Source: Okeania sp. SIO1I7 | Lineage (GTDB): Bacteria; Cyanobacteriota; Cyanobacteriia; Cyanobacteriales; Microcoleaceae | Direction of reading: 5' to 3' | DNA length: 38,337 nt | Assembly: GCA_010672585.1 (NCBI GenBank) | Contig: JAAHGF010000010.1 | Coordinates: 28,190-66,526 of the forward strand | Shown: one piece after another, positions 14,473 through 23,591 of the stretch | How positions within the stretch are numbered: the stretch's first letter is position 1 | How the letters are laid out: each line of letters begins with the position of its first letter | The notes under the pieces: model-generated | Told to the model about the DNA's origin: nothing | What the model saw: the letters and a program-made list of their open reading frames with translations, nothing else | The model's database searches: none | Made by a program: the position numbers and the translations under genes

Positions 14473-16689
14473 TCAACTTTTTGGCGGTTCATTTTTGAGC
14501 CGCTCTCGAAAATCTTCTATTGTCAATTTTAACCCGTCTTGGAGAGGAACTGTAGGTTCCCAACCTAAATATTTTTTAGCACGAGTAATATCTGGTTGTC
14601 GTTGTTTCGGATCATCTTGTGGCAGAGGTTTATATGTTATTTCTGCATCTGGATTAACCATTTGTTGAATTTTTTGAGCTAATTCAAGTATGGTATATTC
14701 TCCTGGATTGCCGATGTTAACAGGCCCAATAAAGTCTTGATTCATTAATCGAATAAACCCTTCGACCAAGTCTGACACATAACAGAAACTTCTGGTTTGA
14801 GAGCCATCTCCATATACTGTTAGTGGTATTCCTTTTAAGGCTTGTGCAATAAAGTTACTTACTACTCGACCATCATTTTCTAACATTCTTGGTCCGTAAG
14901 TATTATGAGCAAAAATTCCGTAGCTTCCTCCAATAAAGTTTTCATAATTTGGTACTGAGAAATCGTATACATAATCATCTATTTCAAATTCCTCAATACT
15001 TTCTATTTTTGCCCAGACAATATCACCAGTGCTTTTGGCCGATATTTTCTGCTGAATGTTAGACAAATTCTCAATATTGTTATCTTCTAAACCCTCTACT
15101 ATTATCCGGTAATTTTGTTCTATTTCTGAGACATTTGCTACTAGGCCAAACTTAGCTAATATTAATACTAATTTTTCAGCGATCGCCTGACTGTCACTCT
15201 TAAATTCAATCTTTGATTTTAGTTGATTTTCTACTACATTATTTCCTTCATTCAATCCCTGTAAAAAACTAATTAATTGTTTTTTAGGAAGTTGTAAAAT
15301 CCAATTAGGAATATCTTTTTCTGTCTTGCCAAAATTCAATCCTTCTCCAATGAAATCGATCAGAATTTTTGACTTAATACTTATAGACCCTTCTACCTTA
15401 GTTTCACATTGACAGTCAAATATTCTTTCTACTATTTCTATTAATTTTGCTAGTTTTTCAGCTCCTCCTTTAAACAACAATTCATTGTCTATCAAACTTC
15501 CTTGAGCAACATAAAACCCTAATAACCACAAAAAATCTTCTATATTCCCTATCCAATTTTTAATTGCCTTTGAAGATAAATAACAAATTTTCTCTTTTTG
15601 AGATAGAGGAAGTTCTAAATATTCCCATAGATGCCAAGGAATTTGATTTTTTGCCTCGTAGCTTTTCAGTATTGAATAAAGTTGTTCCGGATTAACACCT
15701 CTTGCCAATAAATACTCACGAATTTTATCTCCATATTTTTCTATATAAGAGATAGTCTCTTCACTTTCTACAGATATTTCTTCTTGAATAGAAATTTTAT
15801 CTGTAATGTAGAATTGTTGTAAAGGTTGCTCCAAAAAACTAATATAACTAGGAACTCCTATTTCATCCCCCACCTTTAAATCATTTCCAAAAACTGCTTG
15901 AGGTTGATCATTATTATCCCTAGTAAATAAACTATGGTCTTCTGTAATTTTTATCTGCTTACCCCAGACAGTTTTTATCTGATAACCCTTCTTCTTCACA
16001 TGATGTTTCCAAATTGCAGAAATTGGTTTAATTACTGTCTTAGAATTTTCATCAAAACAAGGCACTGATACATTAGAAATATCTCCATTAATTCTGTCAT
16101 AACATTCAACAAAACTTTCATAATAGAGTTTTTCACCAATGTAATAAAGTACCTTTTGGTCTCCAGTCAAACTATTAAAAATTCTGACTACTCGAATATC
16201 AACATTATTCTGACGGTGGTAATCAAATGCCAAAGTTTCTGCTACTCGTTTACCTTCGTCGTAACATGATCGAATCCCAATACAATTAACATTACCTCTA
16301 TATTCCTCTGTTTGAGGATGTACATCTGGGTCTCCATATACCTCAGATGTGGAAGCCAAAAAAAACCTTGCCTTTACCCTTTTAGCTAACCCCAACATAT
16401 TCAATGTCCCCATCACATTCGTTTTAATTGTCTTGACAGGGTTGTATTGATAGTGTATTGGACTAGCAGGACAAGCAAGATGATAAATTTGATCCGCTTC
16501 TAATCTAATAGGTTCAGTAATATCGTGGCGAATTAACTCAAAATAAGGATGATTCAACCACTTTAAAATATTGCGCTTAGTTCCTGTGTAAAAATTATCA
16601 AGACAGATGACTTCATGGCCTTGTTCCATTAATCTATCGATTAGATGAGAACCAAGAAAACCCGCGCCACCTGTTACTAATATTCTCAT
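14473..16689 (-). CDS. uxs: UDP-glucuronate decarboxylase (UDP-xylose synthase) interrupted by an intein
   Basis: The precursor is 738 aa. After removal of a 424-aa intein, the 314-aa product is a complete short-chain dehydrogenase/epimerase that converts UDP-glucuronate to UDP-xylose. N-extein (1-172): Rossmann motif GGAGFLGSH (7-15), STSEVYG (113-119) and the catalytic pair in SCYDEGKR (Y143, K147). C-extein starts TYGPRMLENDGRVV and includes DGSQTRSFCYV. Start 16689 is chosen because MRILVTGG is the family's N-terminus; the longer frame adds 25 unrelated residues. It lies about 0.8 kb upstream of ugd on the same strand, giving two consecutive pathway steps. The intein sits between IFN and TYGPRM, inside a highly conserved motif, as homing elements usually do. 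A dTDP-glucose dehydratase is less likely given the HYQYNPVKTIKTN motif. Confidence 0.93.
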   Translation of the reverse strand: MRILVTGGAGFLGSHLIDRLMEQGHEVICLDNFYTGTKRNILKWLNHPYFELIRHDITEPIRLEADQIYHLACPASPIHYQYNPVKTIKTNVMGTLNMLGLAKRVKARFFLASTSEVYGDPDVHPQTEEYRGNVNCIGIRSCYDEGKRVAETLAFDYHRQNNVDIRVVRIFNSLTGDQKVLYYIGEKLYYESFVECYDRINGDISNVSVPCFDENSKTVIKPISAIWKHHVKKKGYQIKTVWGKQIKITEDHSLFTRDNNDQPQAVFGNDLKVGDEIGVPSYISFLEQPLQQFYITDKISIQEEISVESEETISYIEKYGDKIREYLLARGVNPEQLYSILKSYEAKNQIPWHLWEYLELPLSQKEKICYLSSKAIKNWIGNIEDFLWLLGFYVAQGSLIDNELLFKGGAEKLAKLIEIVERIFDCQCETKVEGSISIKSKILIDFIGEGLNFGKTEKDIPNWILQLPKKQLISFLQGLNEGNNVVENQLKSKIEFKSDSQAIAEKLVLILAKFGLVANVSEIEQNYRIIVEGLEDNNIENLSNIQQKISAKSTGDIVWAKIESIEEFEIDDYVYDFSVPNYENFIGGSYGIFAHNTYGPRMLENDGRVVSNFIAQALKGIPLTVYGDGSQTRSFCYVSDLVEGFIRLMNQDFIGPVNIGNPGEYTILELAQKIQQMVNPDAEITYKPLPQDDPKQRQPDITRAKKYLGWEPTVPLQDGLKLTIEDFRERLKNEPPKS
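14902..16173 (-). other. Intein with LAGLIDADG endonuclease domain, 424 aa, in uxs
   Basis: It begins with Ser1 (SLTGDQKVLYYIG) and ends GIFAHN with the +1 extein residue Thr, so the splice residues Ser1, penultimate His, Asn424 and Thr+1 are all in place. Block B is KITEDHSLFTR (T77-H80). Block F includes VYDFSVPNYENF. The middle 200 residues contain two LAGLIDADG helices: LLGFYVAQGS (217-226) and FLQGLNEGNN (303-312). In the first, the usual catalytic acid before G is Gln (AQGS rather than GDGS/AEGS), so DNA cleavage may be lost while splicing is kept. The insertion is in frame and leaves the extein sequence uninterrupted. Confidence 0.93.
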
Positions 16690-16764
16690 TACTTCTACTT
16701 CCGAGCAATTTAATTTGTTGTGATTTTCAACAGAAAATTGAATAACCACATCAAGCTCCATCAT

Positions 16765-17308
16765 ACACTAACAAAGTATGGGTCTGAAAGATATTAGACA
16801 TCTCCAGAAACGAGGGAAGAAGGAAAAGGGAAAAATAATTGATAATTTATCGATAATAATTGATTTTATTTTTGATTTTTACCGAATAATTAATAATTAG
16901 GGTTTGCGCTCAAAAGTCTTTTAGTAGGGGTAAGAGACAGGAGACAGGAGACAGGAGAAATGGCTCGGGAGCGAGGAGGCAGGAGTAAGAATTGTCCCAA
17001 GATTGTTCTGCCCAACTATGCGCCTAAAATACGCTCCTTTTTGAGAATAAAGAGCTGAAAACCAGGCACTTTTTAAATGCCCCAAAAAGGCTAAAGTATT
17101 TATATGTTAATGCTTTTATATTTAATCAGCAAGCCCTAATTAAATAATTAAATAATTAAACAATTCAGCTTTATTAGCCTCCCCTTTCAAGGGAAAAAAA
17201 ATAATTTTTTTCGGCTTTGGTCAATCCTCTCCCGAAAAGAGAGAGGTAATTATCAATTATCCATTATCAATTATTCATTATCCATTAATGAACAGCTTAG
17301 TTCGGGTA
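16765..17308. repeat. Gene-free region: dispersed repeat family, copy 1
   Basis: No gene seen. From about 16870 to 17290 it shares ordered blocks with 25135-25710: AATTAGGGTTTGCGCT, repeated GACAGGAGACAGGAGAC, AAGAATTGTCCC, TTCTGCCCAACT, CTTTTATATTTAATCAGCAA, GCCCTAATTAA, CCTCCCCTTT and GAGGTAATTATCAATTATCC. It is an old dispersed element about 400 bp long, with no open frame. Confidence 0.8.
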
Positions 17309-19114
17309 TTAATCTAATCGCAAAACTGCCATAAAAGCTTCTTGTGGCACATCAACTGTACCTAAAGACTTCATTCGTTTTTTACCTTTTGCCTGTTTTT
17401 GCAATAATTTTTTCTTACGACTAATATCCCCACCGTAACACTTAGCCAAAACATCTTTCCGTAAAGCAGGAATATGTTCGCTAGCAATAACTTTAGAACC
17501 AATAGATGCTTGAATTGGTACTTTAAATTGATGGCGAGGAATTAATTCTTTCAGCTTTTCTGTCAAAGCACGACCTACCCCATAAGCTTTATCCTTATGT
17601 ACAATTACAGCTAAAGCATCCACTGGTTCAGCATTAATCATAATATCCAGCTTCACCAAAGGATTTTCACGATATCCTATAAGTTGATATTCCATACTCG
17701 CATAACCACGAGACCGAGACTTCATTTGGTCAAAAAAGTCCGTCACTACCTCTGCCAAAGGAATTTCATATATTAAAGTTGTCCTACCCTTAGTTAGATA
17801 CTTCATATCCTTAAATATCCCACGTCGTGATTGACCCAACTCCATTAATGTCCCTACATATTCTTCTGGAGTAATCATTTCTACCTGGACATAAGGTTCT
17901 TCCATTTTTTCTCGATGATTAGGATCTGGTAGTAAATTTGGATTATCAATCAGAATAACTTCTTCTTTATTAGTGGTTACTCGATAAACTACCGATGGAG
18001 AAGTAACAATTAAATCTAGGTTATATTCTCGCTCCAACCTTTCCTGGACAATTTCCATGTGCAGCAACCCTAAAAAACCACACCGAAACCCAAAACCCAT
18101 TGCACTTGATGTTTCTGCTTCATAAGATAGAGCTGCATCATTGAGTTTGAGTCGGTCTAGAGCTTCCCGTAAATCAGGAAACTGGTCAGCATCAGTGGGA
18201 AATAAACCACAAAAGACCATAGGTTTAGCTTCTGTATACCCAGGTAAAGGAGCCTCTGCTTGTTTTTTAGCTAGAGTAATTGTATCTCCCACCCTTGCAT
18301 CCTCCACAGCTTTGATAGCTGCTCCTAAATAACCCACCTCTCCTGCATGAAGCTCTTGTACTGGTTTTTGAGTAGGAGAAAGAACTCCCAATTCATCTAC
18401 TTCATATTCTTTTCCCGATGCCATAAGTCGGATACGATCGCCTTTAGCAATAGTCCCATCCATGACCCGGAAATATACAATTACCCCTCGATATGGGTCA
18501 TAATAACTATCAAATATGAGAGCGCGTAATTTTTCATCAATAGTATCTTGTGGTGGTGGTACTAATTTAACAATTGATGCCAGAATTTCCGGAATCCCAA
18601 TTCCTTCTTTAGCAGATGCTAAAATTGCCCCCGAACAATCTAGGCCAATTATTTCTTCTATCTCTTGTTTGACTCTATCTGGTTCTGCTCCTGGAAGGTC
18701 AATTTTATTTAAGACCGGAATAATTTCTAGGTTATGCTCCAAAGCTAAGTAGACATTCGCTAAAGTCTGAGCTTCTACTCCCTGAGAAGCATCTACCACC
18801 AATAAAGCACCCTCACAAGCTGCCAGAGAGCGCGACACTTCATAAGAAAAGTCCACATGGCCAGGAGTATCTATGAGATTTAATATATATTCTTCTCCAT
18901 TTTCAGCATGATAATTCATTCGGGCAGCTTGCAGCTTGATTGTAATACCACGCTCCCTTTCTAAGTCCATCGTGTCTAGGAATTGCTCCTTCATTTCACG
19001 GTCTTCCACAGTGCCAGTTGCTTGTAAGAGGCGATCAGCTAAAGTGGATTTTCCATGATCTATATGGGCAATAATTGAAAAGTTACGAATGTGAGATACA
19101 GGAACTTTTGTCAT
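17309..19114 (-). CDS. lepA: Elongation factor 4 (LepA), back-translocating GTPase
   Basis: 601 aa, a normal LepA length. GTPase motifs: AHIDHGKST (16-24), the switch I/effector region ERERGITIK (52-60), DTPGHVDF (about 82-89) and NKIDLPGA (about 136-143). The family's C-terminal domain is complete, ending in [19 protein letters not shown] and then a short tail. It acts on stalled or mistranslocated ribosomes at the membrane and in the cytosol. The start [19 protein letters not shown] fits the family. The gene stands alone, with repeat-filled spacers on both sides. No frameshift or unusual residue was noted. Confidence 0.97.
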   Translation of the reverse strand: MTKVPVSHIRNFSIIAHIDHGKSTLADRLLQATGTVEDREMKEQFLDTMDLERERGITIKLQAARMNYHAENGEEYILNLIDTPGHVDFSYEVSRSLAACEGALLVVDASQGVEAQTLANVYLALEHNLEIIPVLNKIDLPGAEPDRVKQEIEEIIGLDCSGAILASAKEGIGIPEILASIVKLVPPPQDTIDEKLRALIFDSYYDPYRGVIVYFRVMDGTIAKGDRIRLMASGKEYEVDELGVLSPTQKPVQELHAGEVGYLGAAIKAVEDARVGDTITLAKKQAEAPLPGYTEAKPMVFCGLFPTDADQFPDLREALDRLKLNDAALSYEAETSSAMGFGFRCGFLGLLHMEIVQERLEREYNLDLIVTSPSVVYRVTTNKEEVILIDNPNLLPDPNHREKMEEPYVQVEMITPEEYVGTLMELGQSRRGIFKDMKYLTKGRTTLIYEIPLAEVVTDFFDQMKSRSRGYASMEYQLIGYRENPLVKLDIMINAEPVDALAVIVHKDKAYGVGRALTEKLKELIPRHQFKVPIQASIGSKVIASEHIPALRKDVLAKCYGGDISRKKKLLQKQAKGKKRMKSLGTVDVPQEAFMAVLRLD

Positions 19115-19359
19115 ACTTTTGTTAATAATGTGAAATACCTTATTTTTGTTATTCTCTTACGAGAGAGATAACATTAATAATTTAGAGTAAAGTAGTTAAT
19201 ATTCAGATTGCTCCAAATATTCCGAATTACTCTGGGTTATCGACTACTCTTGGCACAATACAATCTATCTATTATTTCTTAACATATTTTAATCCTGAAG
19301 ATTTTTGTAGCTCTAATCTGACTTAATTTCAGGGTAGTCCTGGATAGTAATGGTACACA

Positions 19360-19460
19360 TTGACATCCTCCCCGGCCTAAAGGTGCGTGGATTCCTACTG
19401 AGTCGTAGCTCTTCGGCTCAGTAGGAATCTCCGGCCATTTGACGGCGGGGAGGATGTCAA
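19360..19460. mobile_element. Palindromic IS200/IS605-derived mini-element
   Basis: 101 bp. Outer inverted repeats: TTGACATCCTCCCCG (19360-19374) and CGGGGAGGATGTCAA (19446-19460). Inner hairpin: GATTCCTACTGAG (19390-19402) and CTCAGTAGGAATC (19417-19429) with loop TCGTAGCTCTTCGG. The outer end matches the tnpB remnant end at 14053. This is the structure expected of a non-autonomous, palindrome-associated element moved by an IS200/IS605 TnpA acting on hairpins. Confidence 0.85.
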
Positions 19461-19737
19461 ATAATTGAGAACTTATCTTTTGAAGTCGATATGTAAAAAT
19501 TAATACAAATTATGAGTTTTGATGACTATCATCTATATTAATTTTTCTATTTCTTGAAATACTACTTTGTGTTAAAGTGAGATTTGTTGAAATACCCAGG
19601 CATGAAGGAAAATACAATAAACCAATAACCTACGGAAATTAATACTCTGTATGTGGTGTTAGAAACACAGTAAAAAGCCACTGAGTAAATGAATTTTCCC
19701 AAAGACCCAAAGACCCAAAATCCAGAATATTTAGATT

Positions 19738-19852
19738 GGGACTTACGCATGCAACTCCCTTGAAAACGCCATATGTAGGGGCGAATAGCATTTGCATTCC
19801 GCAGAACTGCCTAATGGCACCCTCACTCGATTTAGTGTCCGTGCGTAAGTCC
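19738..19852. mobile_element. MITE-like element with GGACTTACGCA ends
   Basis: GGGACTTACGCA (19738-19749) and TGCGTAAGTCC (19842-19852) form terminal inverted repeats around about 93 bp that include CATATGTAGGGGCGAATAG. Related pieces occur near 8552-8615 and, as GTGCGTAAGTTC, near 34759. There is no coding frame. Confidence 0.75.
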
Positions 19853-20091
19853 TGTAGATTAAAAAAAATAGTAGCGGATGTCCTCCGCTAACTAAGCACA
19901 ACCACCTGAACGACTGTGGATAGAACCATCTATGATTACCTGTTGCGATAGCTATAGATAGTTAAGTGGACTGGATAAAGCAGTAATCTCTATGGGTGAG
20001 CTGGAAAAAATTCACTCAATTGAGAGAGTGGAGTATGTCAACATAATATTATAAATAAAGTAGCTTTTCTAGATTTGAAAATTGTTTTGCT

Positions 20092-20319
20092 ATGAATCAG
20101 CCTGAAGTTAATCAGTCGAAATTGCCAGAAAAAGTAGAATTATCTATCAACATAGATTCTAGATTATTAGACCAAGTTCAACATTTGACAAATGACCCTA
20201 GTAAGGTAATTGAAAGTGCCCTTCGTCAGTGGTTAAGAGGAGGACTTCCAGAAGATGAGTTAGCCCTAACACTTCAAAGAAACCCTCCTATTCCACCAAG
20301 AGGGGAATGGAACGATTAA
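20092..20319 (+). CDS. Small protein, putative ribbon-helix-helix type
   Basis: 75 aa. KVELSINIDSRLLDQVQHLT followed by DPSKVIESALRQWLRGG reads as one strand and two helices, the pattern of small CopG/MetJ-type DNA-binding proteins. The C-terminus (ALTLQRNPPIPPRGEWND) is proline-rich, with a conserved-looking PPIPPRGEW motif. There is no adjacent toxin gene; the next gene is an unrelated J-domain protein 102 bp downstream. It may be an orphan antitoxin or a small regulator. Family assignment is by pattern only. Confidence 0.6.
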   Translation: MNQPEVNQSKLPEKVELSINIDSRLLDQVQHLTNDPSKVIESALRQWLRGGLPEDELALTLQRNPPIPPRGEWND

Positions 20320-20421
20320 AATACTATTTACTTCAGATTGTGTGAACAGCTTATATGAAGTTAATATAGTTATTGACAACAATTAATTGAGTTTGGAAAC
20401 TACAAACAACAAAAATTAAGA

Positions 20422-20895
20422 ATGTCAAAACACACTCCTTTTGGCGTGAATTTTTATTCTTTGCTTGGACTCCATCCCCAAGCATCTAATCAGGAAATTA
20501 GAAGAGCATATCGAGAACTAAGTAAGCGCTATCATCCAGATACTACAGATATGCCAGAGGCGATCGCTAAGGCAAAATTTCAGCAAATTAATGAAGCTTA
20601 TGCGACTCTTGTCAACTCAGAAAAAAGATTAGAGTACGACCAAAAAATTAGGCGTTTATATATAGATGATTTGAGTCAAAGAGTTAATTTTTATCATAGA
20701 AATTCATCTAGCTACTTAGACCCTCAAGACAGACCGTTATCTGCTGGTGAATTATTTGCTTTATTGATTATTGGTGTAACTTTAATTTGTTGTTTGTTGA
20801 TAGCTATTACTATTGGCCTCATACGTCCAGAGTTAACTATCCAACCTATTCAACCACCAGGAAATCAATTTATAGAAATTCAACATTCACTATAG
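20422..20895 (+). CDS. Membrane-anchored J-domain protein
   Basis: 157 aa. Residues 9-72 form a J domain (FYSLLGLHPQASNQEIRRAY), with HPD in RYHPDTTD (about 36-43) and the helix QQINEAYATLVNSEKRLEYD. HPD is the residue set that stimulates Hsp70/DnaK ATPase. A single hydrophobic segment near the C-terminus (about 111-137, LFALLIIGVTLICCLLIAIT) anchors it in a membrane, so it probably recruits DnaK there. There is no zinc-finger or substrate-binding domain, so it is a type III J protein. Start 20422 is the only sensible ATG; no Shine-Dalgarno sequence is obvious. DUF3143 follows 190 bp downstream on the same strand. Confidence 0.9.
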   Translation: MSKHTPFGVNFYSLLGLHPQASNQEIRRAYRELSKRYHPDTTDMPEAIAKAKFQQINEAYATLVNSEKRLEYDQKIRRLYIDDLSQRVNFYHRNSSSYLDPQDRPLSAGELFALLIIGVTLICCLLIAITIGLIRPELTIQPIQPPGNQFIEIQHSL

Positions 20896-21084
20896 CTTTA
20901 TTGGTTTGATCGACATAGCTATAAATAAATCTTAAATATTTAATTAATTTCTATGATATTATTTAAATAATAACTGGAAAAAGTCAATATATGTTAATGA
21001 AATTAAATTATTGGAAGTCTTTGTAAGTTATTAAAATTATTATCAAATCTAGATATTTTTTGTTTGTAAGTACAAAAAAAAAAG

Positions 21085-21357
21085 ATGGATATTCCCAAAC
21101 CAGATACCCCTTTATATAACCACCCTCTGCCCAAAATTGAGCAATGGCTCCAAGAAAATGGTTGCCAACAAAATTCTGAAAAATTGCATTGTTGGTGGGT
21201 AGAAAAACCTACTTGGAAAGCAGAATTATCACTTGATATCGATCAACTGACAGTGCGCTATGTAGACGCTAGTGCTAATGGTGATGATATTCAACGGTCC
21301 TTTAAATATTCTTTGAGTCGCCAGGATCTCGAAGAAGCAATTTTTTGTGGGCCTTAG
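21085..21357 (+). CDS. DUF3143 family protein
   Basis: 90 aa. PDTPLYNHPLPKIEQWLQ, then CWWVEKPTWKAELSLDIDQ, then RYVDASANGDDIQRSFKYSL and a final LEEAIFCGP match the small cyanobacterial DUF3143 family. Function is unknown. It is soluble, with no membrane segment. It often sits next to J-domain genes in cyanobacteria (from memory), which is also the case here. It converges with uppS, with 81 bp between the stops. Confidence 0.85.
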   Translation: MDIPKPDTPLYNHPLPKIEQWLQENGCQQNSEKLHCWWVEKPTWKAELSLDIDQLTVRYVDASANGDDIQRSFKYSLSRQDLEEAIFCGP

Positions 21358-21438
21358 TTAAATTTAACTCCAGCCAACAAAATTGAACTTACAAATCAGA
21401 AATATTAGCTTTCTGTATTACGTAAATCTATCTTCGTA

Positions 21439-22185
21439 TCATATTTTGCCAAATCTACGTTGACGTTTCTGATAAGCAAATAAGGCACGATGAAATTCAG
21501 AGCGGTTAAAGTCAGGCCAAAATGTTTCAGTAACATAGATTTCTGAATAAGCCATTTGCCATAATAAAAAATTACTAATTCGCATTTCCCCACTGGTACG
21601 AATTAATAAATCTGGATGAGAAATTCCAGCAGTATAAAGATATTGCTCAAATAACCCTTCATTAATTTCTTCTGGTTTGAGTAAACCTTTTTGTACCTGA
21701 GAGGCGATCGCTTGACAAGCATGTACAATCTCCTGACGTCCTCCATAATTAGTAGCTACAGTAAACTTAATTCCTTGATTTTGCTGAGTCATTTCCATTG
21801 AATGTTTAATCTCAGCTTGTAAAGATAGAGGTAAAGAACTTAGATTACCAACAAATCTAATTTGAACATCTTCTGCCACCATCTCCTGTAGCTCTTGACG
21901 CAAAATTCTTTCGAATAAAGTCATCAAAAAATTAACTTCCTCTAGTGGCCTGCCCCAATTTTCACTAGAAAACGCGTAAGCAGTTAATGCTTCTATGCCC
22001 CAATCTTTACTACACCGTAGTATAGCTTTCAGCGCTTCCACCCCACGTCTATGACCCATAATTCGAGGTAAACCTCGGTGTCTAGCCCAGCGGCCATTGC
22101 CATCCATAATTACAGCTACGTGGCGAGGCAACTTTTCTGGTTCGAGGTCAACAGGTAAATCTTGTAAGCAAGTTCCTTGATTCAT
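21439..22185 (-). CDS. uppS: Isoprenyl transferase (undecaprenyl diphosphate synthase)
   Basis: 248 aa. It condenses isopentenyl diphosphates onto farnesyl diphosphate to make the cis-polyprenyl carrier lipid for cell wall and glycan synthesis. Motifs: [17 protein letters not shown] (about 22-38, catalytic Asp in MDGNGRW), [10 protein letters not shown] (about 72-81), and [19 protein letters not shown] followed by [14 protein letters not shown]. The start overlaps the stop of cdaA by 4 nt (ATGA), so the two are translationally coupled. In cyanobacteria some homologues make shorter or longer polyprenols; chain length cannot be read here. Confidence 0.96.
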   Translation of the reverse strand: MNQGTCLQDLPVDLEPEKLPRHVAVIMDGNGRWARHRGLPRIMGHRRGVEALKAILRCSKDWGIEALTAYAFSSENWGRPLEEVNFLMTLFERILRQELQEMVAEDVQIRFVGNLSSLPLSLQAEIKHSMEMTQQNQGIKFTVATNYGGRQEIVHACQAIASQVQKGLLKPEEINEGLFEQYLYTAGISHPDLLIRTSGEMRISNFLLWQMAYSEIYVTETFWPDFNRSEFHRALFAYQKRQRRFGKI

Positions 22186-23099
22186 CTTTTCTTTCGAGGA
22201 GCTGATGGACTTTGACGAAGCACCGATGACATTAATCTCGATCCTTTTGTTCCTATTTGAAGTCCAAGATTAACTATGGTGAATGGTTTTGTATTTTTTT
22301 CACTACCTGATAGAAATAGGCGTTTCTCTAATAATTCCTTGAGTTTATTACTGGTCAAGGGTCGATTTAAAGTCCCTTTTTCGGCCAGAGAAATAGAACC
22401 AGTTTCTTCAGACACCACTACGCAGATGCACTTTTCTACTTGTTCTGTAATTCCCATAGCCGCTCTATGACGAGTCCCTAATTGCCTGGAAGCTATTCTC
22501 TCAGACAGTGGTAGAATCACACCAGCTGATATAATTTTATGTTCTCGAATTAGGACAGCGCCATCGTGTAATAAAGTTTTTGGCTGAAATATGGTTTGTA
22601 ATAGTTCCCTAGAAAGTTCAGCATTTAACTTTACCCCAGGTACAGAAAAATCCCTCTCATCTATAGGCCCATCTGTTTCTATGATTAACAAAGCGCCTAT
22701 ACGATTTTGAGACAGTTGTTTGATTGATTCTACTATTTCATCAATAATGCTATCTGATTCGGGTAAAGCTCTGCGACTATGTCCAAACATTTGCAGAATT
22801 TCTCCCTGTCCCAACTGCTCAAGAAACCTACGGAACTCTGATTGTAATATTACTGCCATTGAAACAGCAGAACCAATAACTAAGCTGTTGAGGGCAAAAC
22901 TTAAAAGTCTTAATCCAGCCCAATGACTTAAAGCTGAAGCTAACATTAAGACGATAAACCCTCTTACCATCCATAATGTGCGACGTTCCCCTATGATGAC
23001 AAGCACCATATATATCAAGGCTAGAACCAGTCCGATATCGATACTATGTACTAATAAGGACTCGATCAAGCCTGGGTCATTACTAAGACCCGACTTCAT
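22182..23099 (-). CDS. cdaA: Diadenylate cyclase, membrane-bound (CdaA type)
   Basis: 305 aa. It makes cyclic di-AMP from two ATP. N-terminal membrane helices cover about 14-80 ([48 protein letters not shown]). The DAC domain follows, with the catalytic motif [15 protein letters not shown] (about 178-192) and [10 protein letters not shown] (about 210-219). The last 60 residues are a basic tail ending SAPRKKR. Order lysA-cdaA-uppS is frequent in cyanobacteria. Cyclic di-AMP controls potassium and osmotic balance, so the product is a cytoplasmic signal made at the membrane. Confidence 0.95.
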   Translation of the reverse strand: MKSGLSNDPGLIESLLVHSIDIGLVLALIYMVLVIIGERRTLWMVRGFIVLMLASALSHWAGLRLLSFALNSLVIGSAVSMAVILQSEFRRFLEQLGQGEILQMFGHSRRALPESDSIIDEIVESIKQLSQNRIGALLIIETDGPIDERDFSVPGVKLNAELSRELLQTIFQPKTLLHDGAVLIREHKIISAGVILPLSERIASRQLGTRHRAAMGITEQVEKCICVVVSEETGSISLAEKGTLNRPLTSNKLKELLEKRLFLSGSEKNTKPFTIVNLGLQIGTKGSRLMSSVLRQSPSAPRKKR

Positions 23100-23591
23100 T
23101 GAACTTTAATTATTAATCTAACGTCAACTTTTGATGTGTTTTTTTTATTTAACATTTGGTGTCATCACCAGCAAAGAGCGTTTACTCTTTTGCGTAATGT
23201 AAATAATTAATTATTAATATCAATGAACAATAAGTTTGAACCTCCACTGTTCATTGGACATTTTTTGTTATTAGTAGCTTTGCAGAACATGATAGATGCT
23301 ATACTCCTTCATTTATAGTATAAGCATCTTGATGGAAATTCTAGTTCACTAACTATAGTTACATCTATCTCACCTCCCCCTTAGTCCTAACTATTTTTTA
23401 TAGTATCATTTTTGCTTAGTCACAAATTATGCTAACGCTAGAATTTGCTTTTGAGCGATCAGTAGACGTGGGACTTATTGCACAACTAGGTGAAAAATCA
23501 AATTTATATATCTTTAAGTAAGGTATAAGACATACAACTGTTTAATTTTTTCATCTTGCTATTGTTAGCTTTTTTGCATTGGAATCAAGTA
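23100..23591. other. Gene-free spacer between lysA and cdaA
   Basis: 492 bp with no coding frame. GCAAAGAG-CGTTTA-CTCTTTTGC (about 23173-23195) is a hairpin that might act as a terminator for lysA, but it lacks a good T-run on the minus strand. The spacer must also contain the cdaA promoter; no clear motif was picked out. Confidence 0.45.

Larger units (their letters stand above)
19115..20091. other. Long gene-free spacer with two palindromic mini-elements
   Basis: It holds the elements listed at 19360-19460 and 19738-19852. A hairpin AGCGGA-TGTCC-TCCGCT (about 19874-19890) with an A-run on its left could terminate minus-strand transcripts. The last part ends GTGGAGTATGTCAAC (about 20028), similar to the IS end GTGGGAGTATGTCAC at 28108, so 19895-20042 may be the leftover right end of another IS200/IS605 copy. 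No gene was recognised. Confidence 0.6.

Noticed and set aside
16930-16960. GACAGGA tandem units as a CRISPR array
   Set aside because: The units are 7-8 bp and contiguous, with no spacers; they are simple-sequence repeats, also seen at 25198.
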